Source of the DNA: Antedon mediterranea
Lineage: Eukaryota; Echinodermata; Crinoidea; Comatulida; Antedonidae
Direction of reading: 5' to 3'
Assembly: GCF_964355755.1 (NCBI RefSeq)
Contig: NC_092673.1
Span: 28,031,001 to 28,095,000, forward strand
Length of the DNA stretch: 64,000 nucleotides
Below the pieces are notes generated by a model that was given only the letters and a program-made list of their open reading frames with translations, was not told where the DNA came from and did not search any database. Position 1 is the stretch's first letter. Each line of letters starts with the position of its first letter. The translations under genes were made by a program, and so were the position numbers. Shown here in pieces: positions 41,801 through 56,800 of this stretch.

Positions 41801-44800
41801 TAATATAACTACCTGAGTTTTTTTTTCCAGTAACATAAAGTATTCGATTGCGTTAATTAATCTATACTATAGATATGTTTATAAACTAAGTCTGAAAATG
41901 TCATTTAGGTGTATGGAATGGATACAATACGGATGAAGTATGCAATAGAACAAGTAGTCTATGTCTGGATACAAACACATCATCAGAGTCTGAAATATTT
42001 GATTTTGCTAATACCTGTAAGTAATTAAATGGCTTATTGAGGGCGGTGATAGCCAAGTTTTTTCATTTAGTTTCTTTTTTTATTGTTATTTAGATAATGT
42101 TAAGGAAATAATATCGCATGAAATATGCAATAAAACAAGTAGCCTTTTTATTGGTTTTGTAGTTACTTTCTAGTATTAGGCCTTCATATTATTTGTGTAG
42201 TTCGAAGTATTATAGTGTATGAGTGTATGAGGTGAAAGATGAAAGGTTATATTTTCAACAGAACATTCCATCTTTAACTACATGAAATTATTTGTTATGT
42301 TAACATAGGTAACATAGTATAATCGATCTTTTTGTCTACAGGGAGATTAACAGAAGAAGAGGCAATGTTTGTCTATTCCGAGAATGAAAGTTATGCCGAA
42401 TTTAACAATAATGCTTTTAGGCCAAAGTTCCTTGATGAACTGATAGAACAAAATGCCGGAACAGAATTGTTATCAGATGGGGAAGCATTATGTGCCGGCA
42501 ACAAAGAGTGTTTGTTTGATGTTTTAGCAACAGGTAACCTAGCTATTGGTGAAAGTACCAAAGCTACTGAAGAATCAAATATCAATGACGCAGAAACATT
42601 GGGTATGTTATTTTCTTTCTTCTTTTTTTTTTCTTCTGTTTTTGTAATATAAATGCTTATGTATATAACAAATATGGTAGTGATATGCCCAAATATAGTA
42701 GTGATATTACATCATTATATCCTTATATGGGCACATCACATTTTTTTTGTCACATAAAGTTTGATAGTGTAGACAGAGCTTTATTCATCAAAGAATATAG
42801 TATATTGAGTTTATTTTACCAAGCCTACCATAAAAGTAACCTTACATATGATCATCGGTAGAAATCTTGGATTTGTACAAATCCTCAATACCGTGTTAGG
42901 ATTTGTATTAAGTAATAATTACCCCTGAGTGATAACTTTCTTTCGTCACATTATCTTCGCAGAGAACATACCACCAGTTATTTTTAACATTATTGATCAA
43001 AGCAGTGATCCCGTATTGATAGGCGAGGATGAGTTGTATGTTCGTGTAAATGAAACTGTAACATTGCAAGTAAACGCCACTGACGAGAACACTAACGAAG
43101 TGTTAACATACTCCACTGAAATGGAATATCCAGATTTTAACATGGATAGCTCAAGTAAATATATTACAATTGTCATGCAATGATGATTTAAGCTTGGTTC
43201 CCACTAGCGACGCAACGTAAGAAAAGCCTTTCTAATAATTGTGTTTGCCCTGCGTGAAATCATACCTGCGATGTTTGCAGCACTGTTGCGTCATCCCACT
43301 CAAAGCTTGATTCCTACTAGCGACGCAACGTAACGCAACCTACACAACGTAAAAAAATGCCCTTCAAATAATTGTGTTTACTAGAGGGTGAGCTCGCTTC
43401 GCTCGCTCCCCTCTAGGATGTGTAGACGATGGTTCTCGGAATGATAATGTTCTCCTTTTACGTTTTCTGTCGGTTACCATTATTGAAAATGCTTGACATT
43501 CGTAAAACTAAACTACTTTGTTTCACAGTGTTTTAGATGATTAATAACATTTTAAAGTATAGTTTTTATTGTTTGGTAGGGCCCTTTGGGGAGGCGGAGG
43601 TCATTTGAGGGAGGTGCTTATTCGAGGGATATATGTTAAATTTGTTAGTTTTAATAATATGGTAACATTTATAATCAAATGAAATCCTCTAATAGATATG
43701 AAAAGTGCTAAAAAAGAATAACAAATGCTTGGTGGTAAATTGTAGATAACAGTGCGGTGAATTCTACTACAAATAGTATAATGTTGTTATTATAAATATG
43801 TGGATGGACGTTTATTAGATAGTTGGGTTGGGGCGGGGGGGGGGGGGGGTTGGGTTTATTATTCAAAGTGATGTTTTATTGGAGAGGCGTTTATTCAAAT
43901 GAATACCATCCTAATAATTATTAATACATTATTTAATTTAATCATCTTTTGAAACTGCCGTAACAGAGTGGGCCCAAGAAAGAAGACATTACGGCTTGCA
44001 ACATGGGCAGACATCTCGGTCCTAACGGGACACAGGAAGATAGCCTACAGTTATTCCTGCAAGCTTACTCAATAAAACTCAGCTATCGGGATTTCACTCG
44101 AAAAATGTCTTATCATCAAATCTCCCTATGTAATTTTATAAAACTATTCCCCACAATATATTCTGATTCTTTATGACGTATATTTAATTTGATCTTTATT
44201 AATTTGCAGTATAATTTAACTACTGTACCTTCACACACGCGTGGTATGTTTTAAAATAAACAAAAAACTGAAATGGCTATGACTAATGGCCAACCACTCC
44301 TACTATCTGATTTTCCAAAGGGACACTGTATTGATTGATGGAAAGTGCCTGTTTCCAGTCACCTTTAGGGTCAAATCTATTATTTTAACTGCTCCCTTGT
44401 GTTTAAAAGAGAGAAAATATTTGAAACTAAGGTTGTTGCAAGGTGAACTTATCTTAAACCCGGAAATTACTTTGACCGGGAAGAATTGAAATTGAGAGGA
44501 AAATCCAATGTTGAAATCATAAATGTTGTTAAAAAACTCTTTATAATATTTTCCTAAGATATAAATATGGAACAATAGCGTCGGCGTGCACACTAATGTT
44601 ATCAAATCTACGTTTCGCGGTACATCTCGGAAAGATAAGGTAGGTATCCAAGGCGGAGATTTGTACCGAAGTTTTTGCATTGTGCTCGCCTATGTCAGAA
44701 TTAACCATAATTTATATATAGATACCCACCTGCGTAAAATCAAACCTGCGACGTTTGCAGCACTGTTGCGTCGTCGGTTCCCACCTGTGATTACGCAATA

Positions 44801-47800
44801 CAGCATTTTTCGTCAATACGTCGCTGCGTCGCGTTGCGTCGTAGTTGGAACCACGCATTATTCCACCAAATGGATCTCGTGGAGGAATTAAGCTAGGAAT
44901 ATTATATATATATATATAGAAACAAATCAGGCAAAGAACATTAATTCATGTAAAGGCACAGAAGAAATTATCGTTACAGATTTAAGGCACTCCTCAACCA
45001 AACTTATTGTGTTAGAACAAGTCTTCTCAGATAGGACATACAGCTGGAGGTTCAGTGTACTCTGACTCGTGTGTACCTAAAAGAACCCTAGGGTACCTTT
45101 CAGAAAGAGTAAGAGGTTAGCCTAGTGTTGTGGTCCATTTTCAGCCCCCTTCTTTTTATCACTGTTTTTTGGTTTAAGTGTTTCTTTATATATCCATCTG
45201 TTTAACTTTAGCCGGATTATTTACGTGGACACCAACTAATGTTGAAAGAGTAAACATTACTTTTGATGTGAGTGACACCGCGCAGACTACAAGCTTCACA
45301 ATGGAAGTTCGTATATGCAGCTGCATCAATGGCGGAACGTGTGACTTTGATGATCTTTTAGACGATTATGACATTAATGATGACAAGTTTGCAGTAAGTA
45401 ATGATTTAGGCTACATTATGACATTAAATGACATAGTAATATCTTATCTTACGCTAGTTTCCATTTTAAAAAGAGATGCTCGTGACGCATTGGCTTAACA
45501 ATAATACATGGATGAAATCGTCACAGTAAAAGTCATAGTCCGAGCAGATGATAAAAGGTCGTAAACTTTGATTTAAAGTTATCATATGATATAAAGTGTG
45601 GTTCTTAAAAGACGCTTCTTGACGTTTTAACAATATGGCTCCTATCGTCGTCAAGAGAGGAAACCAGAAAGTACATACATGACGTTGTATACTGCAAACT
45701 GTTTATCATACTACCTGAAACCTTCAAACGTCAAATATAAGAAATACTCGCTGAAGACGAGTTCCTAAATTGAATATGTTATTTTCTTGAAAATGATTTG
45801 ACTCTTACAATACTATAGTATGTGATGTATTTTTTTGAAATCAATAAAAATGAAATGTTGATATAATTACACACCCTTTCCATTATGAATGGGTGGTCTA
45901 TGTGAATCAAATAATATGATGATTATGTTTTATTCATTGAAAGGTTGTACAGTGTGTCTGCTCTGCCGCCTGGGATGGATTCGACTGTTCTGAAGATTTC
46001 GACGCTTGTATGGAAAGTCCCTGCCACACCGGTGTTATCTGTATAGACAATATGGCTCCAGAAGAGAATGCGACATGTGGAAGCTGTCCAAGTGGATTAA
46101 TAGGCGATGGATTCGGTTGCTACGGTAAGAGGTCGAGGTTCATTGCGCATGTTGCTTTTCTTAGTGTAGTAGTTATTAATTCCTGTCTAAATGTTGTTAA
46201 TTAATATCATAACAACGTAGATTTTTCCTATTCATTAGAATACTTTTTATTTTTTCATTTTTTTTTTCAAATGTTAGATTACAACGAATGCACTGCTGGA
46301 CAAGATCAGGTTGAAGGTGCCCCATTCTGTGACCAATTATGTACGAATACCCTGGGAAGCTACACATGTAGTTGTAGGTCTGGATATGAGCTGCATCCAA
46401 ATGAACGAGACTGCCTAGGTAAAGTATGAAACATGTTTTGTTACTGCATTTTTAAATTCAGTTTTCTTTTTATATTATGCGCACTACTCTACATACATAA
46501 AAAGACACTTTCCTGTGAAATGACCCCACGTAGTATCTAATAACCTACCTTGTATACCTCGCGTTATCTGCCATTTGGCATACGTCTATGACAGTCTTCT
46601 TTCTCCATACTTCTCTATTTAATGCTTCTTCTGTTAGTTCCCAATATTATGTATTTTTATTTGTTACTCCATAGGAGACACTGTATTGTTATACTGCTTA
46701 AAATATAATTATTATTTTGCTTTTTTTAGACATAGACGAGTGTGATAGACAAACAGATAATTGTAATGATAGTGCCACGTGTGAGAATACCAGTGACGGT
46801 TTTAATTGTACATGTAATGAAGGTTATGATGGCGATGGAGTAACTTGTGAAGGTATTGTGGCTATTTTTGAGCAATTGAAAAATTTAGATATTTACATTT
46901 CAATTATTCAGTAATTATCTCATAGAAATTAAGTTCCCTTTTGTATGACACGCAACGAACATACACATAATAGTGACGTTTAGTCTAAACAGCTTTATAA
47001 ATCATTATGGTGCGTATAGGAAGAGGAAACGGTTAAATATATTCTTTATTACTTTAAGAGATTGATATCGGCCTCTGCTTTTGCAAGTTTCTTGTGTTAT
47101 CTACATTGTAACAAGTTTGGTGTAAAAAAAACTCATTATTTCCTGTTAATAGCAAATACTTATTATTATCTATTATTGTTAGATATTAATGAATGTCAGA
47201 CCGGGATATTTCCATGTAGCATGTTCGCTAGCTGTCGAAACACTATTGGTGAATTTGTATGTGAATGTAGCAATGGTTATTCAGGGACAGGAATAACTTG
47301 TGAAGGTACGTACAACTACAATTCATAAATTAGGATACACCAGATTCAGTAACTAAAATATGTACAATAAAACTCCTTAAGTTTTAATGTGTGCATGTAC
47401 GAAGCAGCAATACTATCCTCAGCGACGACAGTTATTATTTTGTATTATCCACCAGTCAGCGTTTCGATTTTTGTCTGAATACTACATACAAAAGCAGTAT
47501 TACACGTATAAAACGCCATATGTCTATAACCTAGACTAAAATGTGTGTTAACCTAAACATCATTTTCAATTTCAGATACGGATGAGTGTCGTCAGGATCT
47601 GGATGATTGTGACACGAATGCAGATTGCATTAATCAGGTTGGTTCTTACCGATGCCAATGTAAATCTGGTTTTACGGGTAACGGCACACATTGTTATGAC
47701 ATTGATGAATGTACAGACGAAATCGCAGACTGTCATCCGAATGCAAATTGTACCAATGTATTTGGCAGTTATACTTGCACATGTATTGATGGGTATGATG

Positions 47801-50800
47801 GCGACGGTCGGGCTTGTTTTGGTAAGTAGAACTACCGCTTTCAGGTATTGGCTACATAGTGTTATATGAAATGTTATTTGAAAAAACATGGTTTTAAAAA
47901 GTTGTTGTATTCTTTATTTACTTTGCTTCATTCTAGATACTGATGAATGTGTAGAGACACCTGACATTTGTCCTGAGTTCGAGGAATGCATTAATACTGT
48001 CCCGTTCTATAACTGCCGATGTATCAACAATTATCTGAGAGAAGGAGCTGTTTGTACAGGTATATACTGTGACTGTGTTTCTATTTGCCTTGTGAAATAA
48101 TACAGGCTTTAAGGGTCTTACACACCTGTTCCGACACGGTTCGGCCCGGCGCTGGCAAGGCAAACGTCAATGTTTCGTTTTCATTTGGCTACGCGCATAG
48201 CCGGTAAAGCGTCGTGAAAACATTAGATTCGCCGGACCGGAACCGTGCCGACCAGGTGTGAAAGACCCTTTAATGAAAGATATTTAGTGTATTTAATTGT
48301 GCATGCAGTCCCCAATACCGTTCGTTCAATACTGTTCAATTTGCAGTTTTATATAAGAAAGGTTAAGTCGAGCTTCGTGGGCGTTGATGCTTATCTTCCA
48401 AACCATAGATACTCGGTTCGAGTACTAAAACCTGCTATTTTGGTGCAGTGTAATTGTGTATTTATTTCTTTTTCTAGATATTAATGAATGTACTGCAAAT
48501 GTAGTTAGTCCTTGTTCTTCCAATGGGAACTGTACAAACCTGCCAGGAACATTTAGCTGTGACTGCAATAGTGGATACATGGGAGATGGTGTCACATGTA
48601 CAGGTACATTTATATTATGCTTTTGACTAGACCTACCATAACGATCAGAGAGTACTGGTAGAACATTGGAATTCGCTATCTAGCCAATATATTTTCCATC
48701 ATCGGTAGAACCTAAAAACATTCACTATTAAATTTATGTTTTGCTGCGATATTGTTATCAAGTACAACTGTTTTTTAATAAGCCCATCTTTTGTAAAAAT
48801 GTAGACAAAATAATGTATTATAACTAACCATTGAACCAAAGACAATCAAAGATTTCCAAAATTGAAATAATCCTTTTTATCTTTTTTTAGATGTGAATGA
48901 ATGTGAAATTGGTATTGATGAATGTAGTCAAAATTGTCAAAACACAGATGGCTCCTATACTTGCTCCTGTTCTCCAGGCTTCCAGCTTGCAAATGATGAA
49001 TACTCCTGTACAGGTTAGTTACCTCAACAAGACAATTGAAGTATTTACTATCTAATACACTGGAAGTAGTTTCCAATACCGACAGATGATTAACTTTGTT
49101 GGGTTTTCTGTAAAGTTTTGTTTTACAAAAAACATGTTTCCCAGCTTTGTATGAAACGGTTTGAAATAGATTTTCAAATATATGTTTTATGACTGCAATT
49201 AAGCTCTGTCTACACTATCAAACTAGTTTGGCAAAAAAAGTGTGATATGCCTAAATATGGTACTCATCTGACATCACCATATATAGGCACATCACTAAAT
49301 TTTGATATTGTAGACATTGCATAAATACTCAATGTTAAATAATATGTAGCATATTAATTAGCTGAAGTTACTACCGTTTGACAGGATCTGTATGTATATA
49401 TGTATTTAGCCTATATTGGTAGGCATCTGTCACGAACGACAATGTTAAAAGCTAACAATTATCATTATTTTCAGTTTTGGAAGGGATCTCTTGTGCTCAT
49501 ACTAACTCCTGCGACACGTCAGCTACTTGTGTGTTAGTTAACGGCAATGCTACATGTTTCTGTAATAGTGGCTATGAACTTATTAATGGAACAACCTGTC
49601 AAAGTATGTTCAGGAAAGATATTGTAAAGATATGGTAGTGATATGACGTCACCATGTCCATATTTGGGCACATCACATTTTTTTGATAGTGTAGACAGAG
49701 CTTAACACATGTATTTAGTTTGTATTCTGTTGTTGTACGTAGGCCTACTTTGTATCCAACCCACTCCAACTTTTAATAATCAATGCTTACATCAGTCACA
49801 ATACAATTATCTCTATCAAAGTTCAATGTCTTTAAAATAGAGTTTATGAATACATAAATAGTATAGTTTCAAAATTTCTATGTGTGTTCAGTATATACAT
49901 TTGTTTGAAATAAATAATTAAGCATTAATAAAAGAATAAAGCTCTGTCTACACTATTAAACTTTCTGTGAAAAAACAAATTGTGATTTGCCCATATATGG
50001 AAATTATAATATCATTACTACCATGGACATATCACTACCATATTTTCATATATTATTCATACTATTGTTTTGTCGAACTAGTTTGATAGTGTAAACAGCA
50101 CTTAAGAATAAATTAGTGATCAAATCAGAGCACACAATTCTATACTGCTATAATAAATAACAAATGTAAATGTGTTTATTTTGTTAATTTGTTTCATTAA
50201 TTGTTTTGTTTTTCAGATATAAATGAGTGTAACACTACAGACAATGCATGTGCGGATGTGTGTGTTGATGTTGATGGTAGTTACACTTGCTCTTGTAGCA
50301 GTGGTTATGACCTGGCATCCGACCTTCGATCTTGCCAAGGCATGTTATTATTTTAATTTTAATACGGTCATATCATATCAGGTACTCTATCCCATGTTAT
50401 AACGAATAATTACTGACAATGCTGTGGGTATCAGTGACTGGATCCATTGTGCACTGGATACCAAGGGATGGATTGGCAAGAGTTAGGCCAAAATGCTTTA
50501 TTGAGATCTATTCAAAGGTCACATGTATTATAGATTGCACAGAAATCTTTGTCCAGCTTCTGATGGACTTAATGCAGCGTGCACAACCCTATTCCAATTA
50601 TAAATGTCATAACACCTACAAAGCATACTTACATACTTATTTAAAAAAAATTGACATAACCTCATTTCATCTCAGTATGCAGTATAATATTTTTTAAAGG
50701 GGAATTACTAATAATCATCAGGAAATTGGAAACATAATACCATTTCAATACTATATTAACATATCGAGTAGATTACTCCATACCCAAGTTAAAACAGATA

Positions 50801-53800
50801 TATTTAGATGCATGTATATTCCATCAGCTATCATGTTATGCAATAGAGATTTTAAACGTTCGACCATTCCAATCTTTGTTCTATGTTACAGGTTATTGCT
50901 AAAAAATATCTATATATATTAATGATTTTATGTAACAGTTTCATTTTCTTGAGAATTATGTTCATCATATTTTATAAAATAATATATTTTAATTTCAAAC
51001 AGATATTGATGAATGTCGTAATAGTAGTATTTGTGTCGCAAACTCTGAATGCATCAATGAGCCAGGAACGTACAGATGCAATTGCCTTGATGGATTTACT
51101 GGAGAAAATTGCGCAGGTACCAGTGTCTTCCTATATTGTGCACAACCTCATTTGAGTAGGCCTATAGTCGCAAATATTAACATTAGTAGTAGACTAAAAC
51201 GCCTAAAACGAAACCTGACAGGGATAAGAACCCACTTTCTCGTGAGAGAGACAATAGGCCTATATTTCAACATTATGGCCAACTCCTAGTTAGGACACAG
51301 CCCTATAATGTAACACTTTGTTGGGTCCAGGATTAGTCCACTTAAGTCATATCACTCTATATATTCCATGGTCTGTAAATATCATTGTATCATTCGCTGA
51401 CCGGTCAGCTCTATTCTTATGAATGGTCTTCCATAATCGATCAAGAATCAATTATATTGACAGCTTCTAAACAGTTGCTGAAAACCCATCTCATTTGAAT
51501 AGCATATGGAAAAAATTACGTAATTTCTATCTTATTCGTGCCTTGTGGTCCTAGCGCTTTAGAGAAACATTTATTTTGGTTATAGGTCCTATTAAAAAGA
51601 CAATTATTATTATTATAACTGGAATGCATCATCTTCTTCTTCAGATATCAATGAATGTGAGTCGCAAGAACTATATGACTGCACTGATAATGCCGACTGT
51701 ATGAATCAAGAGGGTGGTTATAGGTGTGTCTGTAAAACAGGATTTTCTGGAAATGAAATCATGTGTGTTGGTAAGTTTGATTCACGAAATAGGGATAGTA
51801 AAAAGTATTCGAAAACCTTTTTAGTGACAGGAGTAGAAAGAATAAAGATTCAAGAAATTTGATTAGTCCACTTTAATTGGAAATTCATTTTGCTTCGCAT
51901 AATTAGGACAATAAAAGATAAGAAAAATACATCAAATTGCACAAACGAAAGGCATACTTGTACATAGTTGATCTAACACCAGTAACACCATTGAGTCAAT
52001 ACGATTTAGCGCAAATAGTGTGCGCGACGCTTCGATGGGAAAGGTTTGGGAGCAAACGTAACAACGCATACGTACGTGATTTGTTGTTTGTACGTACGCG
52101 TCGTGACGTTTGCTCCCAAACCCTTCCCATCATGCATTGTGAAATGACTCTTGAATTGAAGCTATTTGCGATAAACCTTATTCGTGCATAATAAAAATAT
52201 CTTGGATATATTTTTCATTATGAATTGCATAAACTATTAACTTTACACATACAGATGTGAATGAATGTTTGCAAATGGACACGTGCAATAGCCGTGCCGT
52301 GTGCAACAATACTGAAGGATCCTATGCATGTGAATGTCTTGGCGGTTACACCTCTGATGGTGCAGACGATTGTATTGGTAAGCTTTACTATATTTATTTA
52401 CTATATTTTGTAGGTTCTATTTTTTAAGCTCTATCTACACTATCAAACTTATGTGACAACAAAAATGTGATGTGCCCATATACGGACATGATGATGTCAC
52501 ATCACTACCAAATTTGGACATATCGCAACCATTTTAGGCACATCATACTTTTTTTGTCAAAATAGTTTGATAGTGTAGATGACAGAGCTTAAACTACCAA
52601 TCCTTGGTTAAAATCCTCAGATTTCATGATTTTTTTTATTATAACATAGGCCTACACCTAAAGACTTTGTTACTGAATTTGTTTATATAGAGCATCGTGT
52701 GTTTGTCTTTTGAACAGGATTGCCACCTTTAAAAATGATAGTGAATGAATTCGCTTATAGTTATCCTTGGCAATATGCCATTTTAAAAGAGAGAAAAAGA
52801 ACACCTTAGTATTGTCTTTGAAATTATTATTTTTATTCTAGACATCGATGAATGTATGGATTCGATATATCCTTGTAACTTAAACGCTGAATGTCAAGAC
52901 ACAGATGGATCATACATATGTACTTGCAACGATGGTTACCGTGGTGACGGATTTATAAGTTGTGTAAACATAGATGAATGTATTGAACAACTTGACGATT
53001 GTCATGAGTTAGCCAGCTGCACTGATAACAATGGATCTTACACATGTGATTGTAATATGGGTTTTGAAGGATCTGGTCGTGTTTGTACTGGTGAGAATAA
53101 AAATATACTTATTTTCCTGTTAAAATAACGAAAAGCACACATTAAAAAACAATTATTACAAAAACAAATTAAAAACAGTGGAAGACTCCGTCTGGAACCC
53201 AGACTACGGAGAACCATAAAAACATAGTGTAAGCAATATCTAAATTATTCTCCTATAAAAAATGTTTTGTTTTATTTTAAGATGTCAATGAATGTACGGA
53301 TGATACTGATAATTGCGATACAAATGCTATCTGTATAAACACTGAGGGATCTTACACGTGTTCTTGTAATGATGGCTATTTTAGTGCTGAAGGAGGAAAC
53401 GCGAGGATGGGACAATGTCAAGGTAATTGATTTCCTCTGAGAGCTTTACGAAGACGACTCACCACCTAAGAAAATGTTAATTCCTCGACACATTGTTGAT
53501 GTTTCTAGGTTTCTAGGCGACAACCACCAATGCGTAGTTCACAAATCGAAAGCTTCCTAGTAATAAGCTTTCGGACAATACATCATATGAAGACACTGGT
53601 GTACTGTTGGTAGACAGTTTTATGACTTGATTTTGGGTCAACTTATGAGTTGCTAAAGAAGCAAGCTACCTTTGTTATTGCACAATTAAGAGTGTACATA
53701 TTGAATCTCTTTTTAGTCCAAGTCTCAAAGCTGCCGTAAACTTTACAAAGAGATATATTTTAATATTTATAGAATGAAATGTAATTAAATATATACAACT

Positions 53801-56800
53801 ATTGTAATGATTATTTGTTTTATTCAATGTTTTTATAAGATTCCGATGAGTGTGCGTATAACACTGATTCGTGTTCTAACGAAGCTGTGTGTACAAATAC
53901 TGATGGTTCATATACGTGTACATGTATTGAAGGCTTTGAAGGAAATGGCTTTAACTGTTCAGGTAAGAGAGTTTATCAACCTATAATAAATGTAAACATA
54001 ACATCATTGTCCTGTGTTCATAGAGTAACCCCTTCTTTGGAACATATGGGATACTGCTAAAGAAGACACTTTTTCGTAAAACGAATATTATGTTTTAGCT
54101 CTGTCTACACTATCAAACTAGTTCGACAAAAGAGTGTGATGTGCCCAAATATGGTAGTGATGTGCCCAAATATAGTAGTGATATGAAATCATCATCATCA
54201 CATTTTTTTTGATCACAAAAAGTTTGATAGTGTAGACAGAACTTTAACACTACAGTTTCCACTCCTCTTCAAAGAGGTAAATCACAGCCCTATTAACGAA
54301 CACTTTGGTCTATTACGTGCCTGCTTACCTGGATAAACCCGACAATAGCCCTTTTCCACGAAGTGCGAAACAATTACGAAAAGAAGAATTCTACCCGAAT
54401 TCACCTCATTAAGAATGGTACAGTCCGCTCTAGCGCCCTCTTGTGGGACCACTCCCACGTGTTACCGTCATCATTTCTTTTCGTACTGTCACAAAGACAA
54501 GTCACGAAGTTTGAGAACGTTGCGATACGTCACAAACGAGGAAGAAAATACCTTGAGAAGCTAGCCGAGGCTAAGTTGATCTCATATAATATATTATACA
54601 TTGTATAAGTATTGATACGTTGGAAAACATATATATAGTAGTGATATGAAATCATCATCATCATATTTTTTTTATCACAAAAAGTTTGATAGTGTAGACA
54701 GAACTTTAACACTACAGTTTCCACTCCTCTTCAAAGAGGTAAATCACAGCCCTATTAACGAACACTTTGTTTTGGGTCCTGAAGGGGTAGTAAAGATGAA
54801 TACACCACAGTACTATCAAAGAGGTCTGTATCTACATACACTGGTTATCCAGATGCAGGGACTGGTTGGAACGTGTTGAATTCTGCTCCTATAGTGAATA
54901 ATATTAGCAAATGTTCCACATATTCTACTTCAGAGTGTGTAGCAATGTCTTTTCTAAATGACCACAATATATTTTGAGAGATTTTCCTTTACACACTGAC
55001 TGAGAGAATGTATTTTGTGTACTGTGATGGATCGGAAAGTGTTTATTATCATTATTGGTGACGTATTATTGCATTGATTTTGTTTACTGGTATTTGTGCG
55101 TATTTACATAATATGTATTGTTTATTTTAGACATTAATGAATGTAGACAGATGGTGAATCCTTGTGATACAGACAAAAACGAGCGATGTGTCAACAACGA
55201 GGGCGCTTTTTACTGCACATGTCAAACAAACTTCTTCAACATAAGTGGGCAATGTACAGGTAATGTTTGTTTAATTTCGATCCAAGTCGGCCCTGAACCG
55301 TTTCGGCCAATGTCAAGTCTTAACGTGGGGGCCGACTTGACTTTGGCCGTGACAGTTTTTCTGTTCTCTTATTCAGAATTAATGTTGCCGGACTTTTGTC
55401 TCTGACTCTGAATTTTCCACTGTTTGGTGATGTTAGTGATCCCCATTTAGACTAGTTACTGGATCGGCTGTCATTTTGTCTATCTGCACGATCACATCAC
55501 AACTCAATGACTTTTATATTTACTAGTAGTTAAATAAACTAGTTTTTAAAAGACTAGGTGCATGATAGATAACTTCTGCAAGCTAGTTTGCCGAAGTCTA
55601 ACTAGTCTAAAAAACTTTGGAAAACCTTTCTTGCCAAACACGGCGTTCACTCTAAACCAGTCTAGGCTAGCAGGTTTGTGCTTTTTTTTCGAGTAGGCAT
55701 AAACCTCCTTCTTTTCAATGTTGAATTTGTATTTGGACTTTTGAATTTACAGAGGCCAACGCAAAGAATATGGCTATTGATTTTGAATACATTCAAGGCT
55801 TGCAAGCAAGCATGTTCTTTGATTCATTGAACGCTGATGGAGTTGGTGCAGCTATTTCCATGAATGTAAGTATGGTGCTACATGTATTTAGTCTTAACGA
55901 TAGGGCCTGAACAAGTATGTGTCTCTCTGTGTTAAAGTCTCGGATAAGGGCATCAAACTTGAGGTCCAGTTTATCTGCATCTTTTGGAAGAGTGGTGTGT
56001 TAGCTGGTATATGGGTCTATCTTAGGCCCTGGACAGGGCAAATGAATGAGTGCCGTTTTGGTGGAAGCACTCGATACGAAGGGGCCACTTTAGAAGAGGT
56101 GAAAGTTGTATGGTCAGTGTATTGTCCCCAAAAGACATGAAAAATGAAGATTACTAAAATCAGAATTTGAATTTTGCAGTTTTAATAAAGTTATTCACTT
56201 CTGTAAAAAATAATTAGTTCAATTATAAAATGACAAAAGAAACAGTTTAGTTAATATGAACCAAAAATCATTGTCTTACAGAAAATTTAAGTATTTTTCC
56301 TTTAAATTACATTTTTTTCAGGTAAATAATTGTTTTTTTCAATCCAGTTTTTGGTGTATCTTTAAATATTGTATCATATCCTTTAAACACCTGTTCTTTT
56401 ACATTTCTACAGATGGACGATTTGTTTAGAATGAGTGTATATGCAAATCAGTACTATGGCACAGAAACCACTGGATTCTCAAGTGCACCTGATGGCATAC
56501 GGGCAACATTTATTGTAACATTTAACGTAACATTAAACATTACCGATTCCCAGTTATTACAAGCGTTCCTTGACGGTCTAACAGGACGAGATAATGATAT
56601 TCTACCACCAGACAGTAAAATATTCACCAATGTTACTGACGTTTCCGAGCCAAGTAAATATAACACTATTTAGCCTAGAAAACCACACACTATGGTGTAA
56701 AAAAATATATTTGTTTACGCCTCGGTGTATTTAAACTCTGAAGTGGTGCGAAAGGGGTAGTGTATCCTAAGTGTATCCTTGGCATTTGATTGACTGCTTT

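Noticed and set aside
42391-42585. Minus-strand frame opposite the post-VWD exon, and similar shadows opposite the EGF exons
   Set aside because: The sense frames have domain cysteines and splice sites; the antisense ones have neither.
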